The translations under genes and the position numbers were made by a program. Of a DNA stretch of 64,000 nt, positions 48,744 to 57,014 are shown piece by piece (position 1 is the stretch's first letter; every line of letters starts with the position of its first letter). The notes beneath the pieces are model-generated. The model saw only the letters and a list, made by a program, of their open reading frames with translations, did not search any database and had not been told where the DNA came from. The stretch is from Gammaproteobacteria bacterium (GTDB lineage: Bacteria; Pseudomonadota; Gammaproteobacteria; Pseudomonadales; Pseudohongiellaceae), in NCBI GenBank assembly GCA_041395725.1, contig JAWKZW010000001.1:1054001-1118000 (forward strand), given 5' to 3'.

Positions 48744-49919
48744 ATGGAAAATTCAGTTACCGCCAGTATCAACCACACTCCACATGATCAGGGGCTGCCA
48801 TTCATCCCCACCAGCGACCGCTACGCCGGATTGAGAATCGCGGTACTGTCCGATGCCCTGCAGTATCGGAACGGCGTCGACGCTTATTACCGCGACCTGG
48901 TCGAGCATCTCGCCCCCCATGTTGAATCCATCTCCCTGCTGACACCCAACGAGGTAGACGGTGACCTTGCCACCGACCTGTTTCACCTGCCCCTGCCCGG
49001 TGATGCTACCCAGAGTATATTTTTTCCCCAGCCATCCAGGCTTAACGCCCGGATCAGGGAGCTCGCGCCCAACGTATTGATTTCCGCAACCAATGGGCCG
49101 TTCGGCATGTACGGCGTTTACCTGTCCCGCCGTCACGGGCTGAAGCTTATTGCCGGGTTTCACACCCATATCGAGGAACTCTGCCACCTGTACTGGGGCG
49201 CCATGCTGGGCTGGTTGACCCGGACCTACATGGAATCCCAGAACCGCATTCTCTTTCACCGGGCAAGCAGTGTAGTGGTCAACAGTCACAGTATGTTAGA
49301 ACCGGCACGTTTACTGAGCAAAACACAGGTCTCGCTGATGAGCACGCCGCTCGACAGCCTGTTCATGGAGCGTGCCGTGACGCAACCGCGTGATCAGTTA
49401 GGCAGGGTTTTTTATGGCGGGAGACTGGCACCGGAAAAAAACGTCGGCGCTATCGTGGATGCAGCCAGGCAGTTGCACTCTGTTACCTTCACCATCGCCG
49501 GTGACGGCCCTTTACGGCAGGAGATCGAGACCCAGGCCGCGCAGCTGCCTAATCTGAATTACCTGGGCCTATTACCCCGCGACGCCATGGTCGATCAGAT
49601 CGATGCCCATGACCTGGTCGTTCTGCCCTCCCACCTTGAAGCATTCGGCACCATTGCGCTGGAAGCCATGGTCCGGCAGCGACTGGTACTGGTATCCAGT
49701 GAGTGTGGCATCCTTTCCTGGCCGGATCTGGCCCGCGGACTCTATAGATTCCGGAACGACGAGTCGCTTTCCATGGCACTTACCCGTATCGCCGGGCTTG
49801 ATCCCCGGCTCCGCCAACACAAGGCCCGACAGGCCCGTATCGAGGCTCTCGCCACACACCGGGATGCGGTGCGGGGCTGGTTAAACCTGCTGGCAGCCCC
49901 GCACGATGCCGCCATCTGA
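48744..49919 (+). CDS. Glycosyltransferase family 4 protein
   Basis: About 391 residues with a GT-B fold. The N-terminal acceptor half has RIAVLSDALQYRNGVDAYYRDLVEHL and LIAGFHTHIEELC. The donor half has VFYGGRLAPEKNVGAIVDA, TIAGDGPLRQEIE and the E-x7-E motif in PSHLEAFGTIALEAM. It resembles alpha-mannosyl- or digalactosyl-type lipid glycosyltransferases. It overlaps the next gene by 14 bases, which points to translational coupling. Confidence 0.9.
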   Translation: MENSVTASINHTPHDQGLPFIPTSDRYAGLRIAVLSDALQYRNGVDAYYRDLVEHLAPHVESISLLTPNEVDGDLATDLFHLPLPGDATQSIFFPQPSRLNARIRELAPNVLISATNGPFGMYGVYLSRRHGLKLIAGFHTHIEELCHLYWGAMLGWLTRTYMESQNRILFHRASSVVVNSHSMLEPARLLSKTQVSLMSTPLDSLFMERAVTQPRDQLGRVFYGGRLAPEKNVGAIVDAARQLHSVTFTIAGDGPLRQEIETQAAQLPNLNYLGLLPRDAMVDQIDAHDLVVLPSHLEAFGTIALEAMVRQRLVLVSSECGILSWPDLARGLYRFRNDESLSMALTRIAGLDPRLRQHKARQARIEALATHRDAVRGWLNLLAAPHDAAI

Positions 49920-50658
49920 GACAAAGCTGCCGCCCGGCAGACGAACAAATGCACAAGCCCTGCGGGCCGTGGTGTCCGTTCATGATGTCATGCCGGAAAC
50001 ACTGCCCGCCGTGGAAACGATTCTCACCCGGTTACAGACCCTGGGGGTTGCACCCATCACAGCATTGGTCGTGCCCGGCCGGAACTGGAGCCAGCAACAG
50101 ATTAACTGGCTGCGGGAAAAGCAGCTGGAAGGAATTGTCTTAGCCGGCCATGGCTGGTATCACCACGTAGCGCGACGACGCACCCTGTATCACAAACTGC
50201 ACGGACTGATTCTGTCTCGCAGGGTAGCCGAGCACCTTTCCCTGACGGAATCTGAAGTGGCAGGCCTCATCGCCCGCTGTTATGACTGGTTTATCGAAAA
50301 AGGTTTCAGCGCGCCATCACTCTATGTGCCCCCGGCCTGGGCACTGGGCCGGATTCGGCGCCAGACACTGGACGCCCTGCCATTCAGAGTTTACGAGAAT
50401 CTATCGGGCGTCTATCGGATTGGCGACGACCGCTTTGTCAGGTTGCCATTGACCGGCTATGAGGCGGAGGACCCGCTGCGGGTCGCCTTTCTGTCGGGCT
50501 GGAACCGCCTTAATGAATTGCGCGCCAGGAACACGGCTACAGCGTTAAGACTCTCGATCCACCCACTGGATTTCTCCCTGGGACTGGCGGGCCAGATCGA
50601 AGCTCAGCTCAAACGAGCAGACTCATTTCTGGGTTATGAGCAACTCTTTGCCACGTGA
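49906..50658 (+). CDS. DUF2334-type polysaccharide deacetylase
   Basis: 250 residues of the NodB-like fold: VVSVHDVMP (motif 1 with the catalytic Asp), LAGHGWYHH (H-x3-H metal site), YVPPAWALG and LRLSIHPLDF. It removes an acetyl or other acyl group from a sugar. With the sulfotransferase and glycosyltransferase it suggests a sulfated, partly deacetylated envelope glycan or glycolipid. Confidence 0.87.
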   Translation: MPPSETKLPPGRRTNAQALRAVVSVHDVMPETLPAVETILTRLQTLGVAPITALVVPGRNWSQQQINWLREKQLEGIVLAGHGWYHHVARRRTLYHKLHGLILSRRVAEHLSLTESEVAGLIARCYDWFIEKGFSAPSLYVPPAWALGRIRRQTLDALPFRVYENLSGVYRIGDDRFVRLPLTGYEAEDPLRVAFLSGWNRLNELRARNTATALRLSIHPLDFSLGLAGQIEAQLKRADSFLGYEQLFAT

Positions 50659-50861
50659 TTGCAGACCAGCTTTAACGTATTTCCCGCCATGAAACGCCCG
50701 ATTACCTGCGTCGACTGAAAGACGCTGCCATCAGCAACCAGAGGCCAAGCCTCAATGGCAGGCGACCAAAGAATGAACTCACAGCCGGACCGGGTGTCTA
50801 AGGTTTTACCTGTTTACCGAATCATCAATATCAGTAAAAGCCCCCTGGAAAGGTAGTGCCA

Positions 50862-51608
50862 ATGATTAGGCTAAGTAAATTTATCACGCTCATCCCCTTC
50901 TTGTTTGCCGTTTCAACGGGTCAGCTGGTAGCAGCAGAAAAATGGTGGGAAAAAGCGGCCAGTCTGTTATCAGGCTCTGACGAATCTCAGGAACAGGGTC
51001 AACTGAACGGCAGTGAAATCGCCGATGCTTTCAAGCAGGCCCTGCGTATGGGTTCAGAAACTGTGGTCGCCCGGCTGGGCGCTACTGATGGATTCAATGC
51101 GGACGCTGCAATCCACATACCTCTGCCGGGTGAACTGGACAGGGTGAAATCGATGCTGGCGTCTGTGGGTATGTCCGGGCCGGTCGACGACCTGGAGTTA
51201 AAGCTTAACCGGGCGGCGGAACAGGCGACACCGATTGCCAAAGAGCTTTTTATCCAGGCGATCGCGGCTATGACGTTTGAAGATGTCATGGCGATTTACC
51301 AGGGCCCCAATGATTCAGCCACCCGTTATTTCAGGGAGAAGATGTCGCCTGCACTGGCAAGTCAGATGCAGCCCATCGTCGAGGACAGCCTTTCCCAGGT
51401 CGGCGCCATTCAGGTGCTGGATCAGGTCATGGGTAGATACCAGGCCATTCCCTTTGCCCGCGACATCGATCTGGACATGACCGACTATGTTGTGCAAAAA
51501 GGGATGGATGGTATTTTTTATTACCTGGCCAGGGAAGAAGCCTCAATTCGTGAAAATCCGGTCCGACAGACTACTGACTTACTGAAAAAAGTGTTCGGCG
51601 CCAGGTAA
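50862..51608 (+). CDS. DUF4197 family periplasmic protein
   Basis: About 248 residues with a signal peptide (FITLIPFLFAVSTGQLVAA) and the DUF4197 helical domain (IADAFKQALRMGSETVVARLGATDGFNADAAIHIPLPGEL; ATRYFREKMSPAL; YVVQKGMDGIFYYLAREEASIRENP). Function unknown. Starts at ATG 50862 rather than the GTG two codons upstream. Confidence 0.93.
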   Translation: MIRLSKFITLIPFLFAVSTGQLVAAEKWWEKAASLLSGSDESQEQGQLNGSEIADAFKQALRMGSETVVARLGATDGFNADAAIHIPLPGELDRVKSMLASVGMSGPVDDLELKLNRAAEQATPIAKELFIQAIAAMTFEDVMAIYQGPNDSATRYFREKMSPALASQMQPIVEDSLSQVGAIQVLDQVMGRYQAIPFARDIDLDMTDYVVQKGMDGIFYYLAREEASIRENPVRQTTDLLKKVFGAR

Positions 51609-51618
51609 AGCCGACACC

Positions 51619-52620
51619 TCAAGCCTCCCTGAATAAGCAGATGTTCAGGCCTCTTTCCGGGTACTTGTCCTGGAACTCCGCGGCTATCGGCAGAAACTCA
51701 ACAAACCGCAGTGCAGGCGCGAATTTTTCAAACTGTTCAATCAAAAACCCGGGTCCCTGGTAGGGACTGTTTATGGTAGCAATCACGTCGGCACCCGGCT
51801 TGATCAACTTGGGCAGGCGTTTGATTACCGCGGGATAGTTCTTTGCTACATCGAAACTGCCCCGCTGTCGGGTCGGCGGGTCTACCAGGATGCAGTCGTA
51901 ACGGCCCAGTTGCTGGATTCGTCCCCAGCTGGTGAAGATATTATGGGGCAGGCTCCTGACCAGGGAAGCGTCCTGATTGTTGAGCCGGTGATTGCGCAGG
52001 CCCCACTGGATACTGGGCCGACTCATATCCACGCTGACCACCTGTCGGGCACCTCCCGCCACTGCCGCAACAGACAACGAGCAGGTGTAGGCGAACAGGT
52101 TGAGTACGTTGCGGCCCTGGCTGTGAGTCTGCAGCCATTCCCGCAAGGGACGCATATCAAGAAACAGGCCGACGTTACGGTTCACGCCTGGCCTGACCTC
52201 GAAGCTGAGCCCCCCTTCAACCACTGTGCAGGTTTCAAACTGTTCCCCCCACAGCAGCTCCGCGTCGGCCCGATGCCGCTGGCGCCGCTGCAAAACCACA
52301 GACTTGACCTGCTTGTGGACATCCGCAGCAAGAATCTTTTCCAGCAGTTGAGCGGAATGGACCGGCTCCTGGTAAAAAGTCAGCAGTAGAACCGGCGGAT
52401 ACCAGTCGAGGGTGACATGTTCCAGGCCGGGATACCGATGCCCTCTGCCATGAAAGACACGCAAGGGTTCCGGCGCAGGTTGTGACAACAGGCGGCCAAG
52501 GTTATCGAGGAGGGGCAGATAGTCGGCGACATCCTCCCCGCCACGCTGCAAGGGTGCTGTACTGTCTTGTGAAGGGAAATCTTTTACTGCCATTGTCCAG
52601 CGGGTCTCGACCGGGCTCAC
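51619..52620 (-). CDS. Class I SAM-dependent methyltransferase, RlmI/RlmK-like
   Basis: 333 residues. The SAM site is NVLNLFAYTCSLSVAAVAGGARQVVSVDMS and the catalytic loop ILVDPPTRQRGSFDVAKNY, both typical of rRNA m5C/m7G methylases related to RlmI, RlmK and RlmL. The N-terminal part lacks a clear PUA domain. Probable target: 23S rRNA or another RNA. Confidence 0.87.
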   Translation of the reverse strand: MSPVETRWTMAVKDFPSQDSTAPLQRGGEDVADYLPLLDNLGRLLSQPAPEPLRVFHGRGHRYPGLEHVTLDWYPPVLLLTFYQEPVHSAQLLEKILAADVHKQVKSVVLQRRQRHRADAELLWGEQFETCTVVEGGLSFEVRPGVNRNVGLFLDMRPLREWLQTHSQGRNVLNLFAYTCSLSVAAVAGGARQVVSVDMSRPSIQWGLRNHRLNNQDASLVRSLPHNIFTSWGRIQQLGRYDCILVDPPTRQRGSFDVAKNYPAVIKRLPKLIKPGADVIATINSPYQGPGFLIEQFEKFAPALRFVEFLPIAAEFQDKYPERGLNICLFREA

Positions 52621-52696
52621 TCAGCGATTTATCAGGAAGCTCTGATTCACTGTCGCCAAGTGTAACCCGGCCCGGACATGCTTGCAGTGAGGAAAA

Positions 52697-53704
52697 TCAG
52701 TGGCTGTGGCCACCACCCCCGTTTTCAGTGGCTGACATGGCATCCATGTCGCCACCGACAATGGCCATGTGGTGCATCTCGTGGTGCTCACCTGACACCA
52801 TAAAACCCATGAAGCCCAGCGCCCGGATTTTGGCCACCTGGTCATCCGAGCCGGCCGTAACCGTTACTTCGACACCGTCGACGATTTCCCGGGTCTCTGC
52901 GGTCCACTCGGTCTCACTGGTCAGTTGGGCCGCATGAGTGGGAACCATGTGACGAATCGCTTCGAGGGTTCGGCCGCTGCCTGTGACCCGGTAGGTGGCC
53001 CCACCGACAACCTCGGTAGTGTCTACCCTGGCGTTGACGGTAACCTCGTGCATGTCGATCAGGTGATCACGCAGCGCAGTGATATTGATCTGGCTCCAGT
53101 CCGTGTCCGGGTTTGCTTCCAGCTGATTGACCACCGCCCGGATGGCTGAGAAGGCATCCTGACCGCCGGCCGGGGAAGCATCATGCTGACCACCGCCCAT
53201 CATCGCGCGCATGCGCTGCCGGCGCTGCATCATGCCACCCTGCCCGTCACCCTGACCCTGCTGCATCATGCCGCCCTGCCCGTCACCCTGGCCATGTTGC
53301 ATCATACCGCCCTGGCCGTCACCCTGGCCCTGCTGCATCATGCCGCCCTGGCCACCGCCCTGCCGCTGTTGCATCATACCGCCCTGCCCGTCACTCTGGC
53401 CCTGGCGAATCATGCGGCCCTGCTCGTCAACCTGGCCCTGCTGCATCATGCCGCTCTGAGAATTACCCTGACGTTGCTGCATCATGGCCCCGTGGCCATC
53501 GCCATGACCGGCGCCCCCTTGCTGTTCGTGCTGTTGCAGGGGCTGTGCATCGCCACTGCTCTGGGCCGTGTCAGGCATTGACTGGGAACCATGATCCCCA
53601 TGATTGTCATGGCCGCTATCCTGTTGCGACCATCCAGGCTGCCCGAATCCCATGACTGCCAGAACCACGGAGCCCAGCAGAAATCGATGAGAAGTATGCT
53701 TCAT
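52697..53704 (-). CDS. Secreted Met/Gln/Gly-repeat protein, probably metal-binding
   Basis: 335 residues: signal peptide (to about 26, GQPGWSQ), a His/Gln-rich spacer, then about eight tandem 12-residue units of the form QGQGDGQGGMMQ (about 72-165), and a conserved C-terminal domain (DAFSAIRAVVNQLEANPDTDWSQINITALRDHLIDMHEVTVNA; HHEMHHMAIVGG). Paired methionines and clustered histidines suggest copper or silver binding in the periplasm. This is inferred from composition. The gene at 53796 lies upstream. Confidence 0.8.
   Translation of the reverse strand: MKHTSHRFLLGSVVLAVMGFGQPGWSQQDSGHDNHGDHGSQSMPDTAQSSGDAQPLQQHEQQGGAGHGDGHGAMMQQRQGNSQSGMMQQGQVDEQGRMIRQGQSDGQGGMMQQRQGGGQGGMMQQGQGDGQGGMMQHGQGDGQGGMMQQGQGDGQGGMMQRRQRMRAMMGGGQHDASPAGGQDAFSAIRAVVNQLEANPDTDWSQINITALRDHLIDMHEVTVNARVDTTEVVGGATYRVTGSGRTLEAIRHMVPTHAAQLTSETEWTAETREIVDGVEVTVTAGSDDQVAKIRALGFMGFMVSGEHHEMHHMAIVGGDMDAMSATENGGGGHSH
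53221..53475 (-). repeat. 36-bp coding minisatellite
   Basis: About seven 36-bp units (CTGCATCATGCCGCCCTG followed by CCCGTCACCCTGGCC and variants) encode the QGQGDGQGGMMQ repeats of the gene at 52697. Units are very alike at DNA level, so copy number is likely to vary between strains. Confidence 0.9.
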
Positions 53705-53795
53705 GGCAAAAACCTCGCTACTTTTTGATTGTTGCGTTTACATTCTGTTCGTTGCGTTTACAGTGATTCTTTGCGATCACAAAAGCGATCGTAGA

Positions 53796-53888
53796 TCACT
53801 GGATCAGATAGACCCAGATAGCCCAGCAGGCAACCGCCGTAACCGGCGCGATCAGCATCAGTAAAAGCATGTTCTTGATATGTGTCAT
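53796..53888 (-). CDS. 30-residue membrane micropeptide
   Basis: MTHIKNMLLLMLIAPVTAVACWAIWVYLIQ: one hydrophobic helix with a short positively charged N terminus. GAGGAG lies 7 bases before the ATG and a stop follows at once. About 90 bases upstream of the repeat protein gene on the same strand, so possibly co-transcribed. The function is unknown; an inner-membrane regulator is one possibility. Confidence 0.6.
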   Translation of the reverse strand: MTHIKNMLLLMLIAPVTAVACWAIWVYLIQ

Positions 53889-54354
53889 TGCAAGCTCCTC
53901 GTGAAAAAACGGGGGGTCTTCCAACTATAGACCGACCCCCACCAGATAAATGTTACCAACCTCAGGCTTGCTGCTCTGAATCGCTTTGGCGTGTCTGAAG
54001 ACCAGGCCAAGGACTCGGAACAGACAACTACTACCTAGTCACGTTAGTTGTTGCACAAGCCGTGCCAGAACCTAAAATATTCTCTATCCTGCTGTTTTCA
54101 TTGTCTTTTAAGAAGAACCTCGGCAACAATCCAGCACCTTGCCCAGTCCCCTGCGACGGGGCTTTGCCATAAACGGCAATAAACAATGTCAATTATGGCG
54201 AAGCCCATCAGCCCTGAGCGTGGAGCCAACAGCCCCAGCCGGTCGCAGGCCTGGCAGCTTTGCACCACCCGGGGACTGTGTCAGAATTTGCGCTTTCACA
54301 CTACAGGCACAACACCTGCACCGGTTCATCAATCAGACAGAGTAAACCTACACC

Positions 54355-54669
54355 ATGAACGAATTCAAGAATGCCACTATCGCACGCCTCGCCAATGTCT
54401 ACTTCGATGGGCAGGTCACCAGCCGGGCAGTCACCCTGCCGGACGGAGAGCAGAAGACTCTGGGCATCATGCTGCCGGGCGAATATCGATTCAATACCGC
54501 CAGCAAGGAATTGATGGAGATCCAGTGTGGCGAGGTTGAAGTTCGACTCGACGGCCAGGAACAGTGGCAAACCTACGGCGACGAGACCAGTTTCGAAGTG
54601 CCGGCCAGTTCGGCATTCGATATCCGGGTCAAGTCCGTTACCGACTACTGTTGCTCCTACCTGGATTAA
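54355..54669 (+). CDS. ppnP: Pyrimidine/purine nucleoside phosphorylase PpnP
   Basis: 104 residues of the PpnP (YaiE, DUF1255) cupin: NATIARLANVYFDGQVTSRAVTLPDGEQKTLGIMLPGEYRFNT and the closing FEVPASSAFDIRVKSVTDYCCSYLD, full family length. It phosphorolyses a broad range of nucleosides to base and ribose-1-phosphate in salvage. Confidence 0.95.
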   Translation: MNEFKNATIARLANVYFDGQVTSRAVTLPDGEQKTLGIMLPGEYRFNTASKELMEIQCGEVEVRLDGQEQWQTYGDETSFEVPASSAFDIRVKSVTDYCCSYLD

Positions 54670-54739
54670 GCCGGCTCCCAACAACTCACACAACCTTCAA
54701 ACTCTCCAACTCCCTGACTCTCAAAAAAGGCTCGGCACA

Positions 54740-55336
54740 GTGGCACCCTCCTCCCCACCAATCAGCCGGTTTCCGATACCGGACCTCCAGACTCTGGACA
54801 GTGATATCCGCGACCGGATTCTTGCTGTACAGGAAAAATCCGGTTTTGTACCGAACGTATTCCTGGCACTGGCCCATCGTCCTGACGAGTTTCGTGCGTT
54901 CTTCGCCTATCACGATGCCCTGATGGAAAAAGAATCGGGGCTCAGCAAGGGCGAGCGGGAGATGATTGTAGTAACCACCTCGGGTCTGAACCAGTGCATT
55001 TACTGCGTGGTGGCCCACGGGGCGATCCTGAGAATCCGGGAAAAAAATACCCAGCTCGCAGATCAGCTGGCCACTAACTACCGCAAAGCCGACATCACCT
55101 CCCGGCAGAAGGCCATGCTGGATTTCGCCGTCAAGGTTTCCCGCAACGCCTATGAAGTGAGCGATGCGGATTATGAAACCCTGCATCACCACGGGTTCAG
55201 CGACGAGGATATCTGGGACATCGGCGCCATTGCGGCGTTTTTTGCCCTTTCCAATCGCATGGCAAACCTTACGTCCATGCGACCCAACGACGAATTTTAT
55301 CTGTTAGGCCGCCAGCAACAGGCCAGCAGCAGTTAA
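54740..55336 (+). CDS. Peroxidase-related/AhpD-like carboxymuconolactone decarboxylase family protein
   Basis: About 198 residues from GTG 54740. The core LSKGEREMIVVTTSGLNQCIYCVVAHGAILR carries the C-x2-C redox pair and nearby His of AhpD-like alkylhydroperoxidases, preceded by the Y-HDALM helix. The C-terminal half HHGFSDEDIWDIGAIAAFFALSNRMAN is typical of the uncharacterised-peroxidase-related subgroup. The open frame extends far upstream over ppnP and is not used. Confidence 0.88.
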   Translation: MAPSSPPISRFPIPDLQTLDSDIRDRILAVQEKSGFVPNVFLALAHRPDEFRAFFAYHDALMEKESGLSKGEREMIVVTTSGLNQCIYCVVAHGAILRIREKNTQLADQLATNYRKADITSRQKAMLDFAVKVSRNAYEVSDADYETLHHHGFSDEDIWDIGAIAAFFALSNRMANLTSMRPNDEFYLLGRQQQASSS

Positions 55337-55363
55337 CAATCATTTATCGAGAACCACCAACGC

Positions 55364-55951
55364 ATGCGTAAATCCCAACAACAACTCGCAAAACCAGCCA
55401 CGATTTGCAGCCTGATACTGATATCCCTGACTGCCTGCACGCCCAGCCCTGCAGTCGATCAGCAGGCCCTGGCGGCTGAAGCAGGGGCAATCAGCCAGCG
55501 TTTCGTGGGCACTCTGCTGCCAACGCTTCAGCAAGCGTTGCAGAATGGCGGACCGGCCGCAGCCATCGAGGTGTGTTCCGTGCAGGCCCCGGCCATAGCC
55601 TCCGCCCTCAGTGAAGAAACCGGCTGGCAGGTCGGCCGGGTCAGCCTGAAGGCAAGAAACCGCAGCCTCGCCACCCCGGACAGCTGGGAAAGTGCCAGGC
55701 TGGAAGAGTTCGATCAGCGCCAGCGGGACGGCGAAGCCGGCCCGGATATCAACACGGCTGCGATAGTTGCTGGAGAATTCCGCTACCTGCAGGCGCAACC
55801 GGTCATGCCCCTGTGCCTGAACTGCCATGGTTCTGACCTGTCGCCTGAAGTCAGAAACGCTCTTCAGGTGCACTACCCCGACGATCTTGCCACCGGCTAC
55901 AGTTCGGGCGAGATCCGTGGCGCCATCAGCTTACGCAAGTCTTTGGAATAA
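55364..55951 (+). CDS. DUF3365 (Tll0287-like) haem-binding lipoprotein
   Basis: 195 residues: lipobox LTAC (about residues 22-25), a DUF3365 domain (FVGTLLPTLQQALQNGGPAAAIEVCSVQAPAIASAL; LATPDSWE) and a haem-c site CLNCH at about 151-155. A periplasmic redox or sensor protein is likely. Confidence 0.88.
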   Translation: MRKSQQQLAKPATICSLILISLTACTPSPAVDQQALAAEAGAISQRFVGTLLPTLQQALQNGGPAAAIEVCSVQAPAIASALSEETGWQVGRVSLKARNRSLATPDSWESARLEEFDQRQRDGEAGPDINTAAIVAGEFRYLQAQPVMPLCLNCHGSDLSPEVRNALQVHYPDDLATGYSSGEIRGAISLRKSLE

Positions 55952-55986
55952 TCTGCCAATGTACTGTTAGTACTGGAGAAATCAAA

Positions 55987-56784
55987 ATGAATAAAATATT
56001 GCAGACCACGCTGATTGTCGTACTGTTGTTTACATCGTCAATCCTGTCCGCGGACCGGCAGGCTTTGGACGACGAACGTAATGTCGAAGACTCACGGATC
56101 CAACACCGCCAATACACATTTCCACCCACCGGCGAGAGCATACCCTATGCGCTGTTCGTTCCTGGCAGCTATAACGAAAGTGACCCGGCTCCTTTAATAG
56201 TCTCCCTGCACGGACTCGGCCGCAGTCACGACTGGCTGATGGGATATCATGGCCTGCTGGAGGAAGCTGAAGCTGGTGGCTTTATCGTGGTAACTCCCCT
56301 GGGCTATACACGCCGCGGCTGGTATGGTTCACGACCTACCGAAGACCCCCTGGATGGGCAGTACAGCGAAAGAGATGTCATGGAAGTGCTGGGGTTGGTC
56401 CGTGAAGAATTCAATGTCGACAGCAACCGCATCTACCTGTGGGGCCACTCGATGGGCGGCGCCGGCACCTACCACATCGCCTCCCGGCATCCGGAGCTGT
56501 TTGCCGGGCTGGGAGTCGCGGCCCCCGCCACGCCGGAACCCGCTACCGCAATCGAAGTGCTGGAGAAGATCCGGCACCTGCCTGTCCTGGTATTACACGG
56601 GGACAACGATCAGACCGTGCCCGTCGAGCTTACCCGCCGCTGGGTCGCTACCATGAGGGAACTGGGCATGCAGCACATCTACATAGAGATAAGTGGTGGC
56701 GACCATTCACTGCTGATTTCCCAGGACGATGAAAACATGAAGAAGTTTACCGACTTTTTTACTATTACGAGGAAAGCCTATTAG
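55987..56784 (+). CDS. Secreted alpha/beta-hydrolase (esterase/peptidase-like)
   Basis: 265 residues: signal peptide (LQTTLIVVLLFTSSILSA), oxyanion HGLGRSHD, nucleophile elbow GHSMGGAG, acid in LHGDNDQTVP and the final His in SGGDHSLL. Resembles LpqC/feruloyl-esterase-like or prolyl-oligopeptidase-like hydrolases. Periplasmic; substrate unknown. Confidence 0.88.
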   Translation: MNKILQTTLIVVLLFTSSILSADRQALDDERNVEDSRIQHRQYTFPPTGESIPYALFVPGSYNESDPAPLIVSLHGLGRSHDWLMGYHGLLEEAEAGGFIVVTPLGYTRRGWYGSRPTEDPLDGQYSERDVMEVLGLVREEFNVDSNRIYLWGHSMGGAGTYHIASRHPELFAGLGVAAPATPEPATAIEVLEKIRHLPVLVLHGDNDQTVPVELTRRWVATMRELGMQHIYIEISGGDHSLLISQDDENMKKFTDFFTITRKAY

Positions 56785-57014
56785 CAGGCCGCTAAAAGAC
56801 TTTCGAGTTGCAAAACCTGTGGACGGCCTTGCAGTGTAACGCCATACGGTGCGACTGGAAGTTGCAGGTTTATTTTTACTGCTAACAACAGGTAATAATG
56901 TAACACTACACTAACACTTTGCGGATTCTGACAATTGGTTTCTAACAATCGTTTTCTAACAACAGACCCATGCAATCAGCCCCTTCAGCAAAACCACTTC
57001 ATCGGAGGACAACC

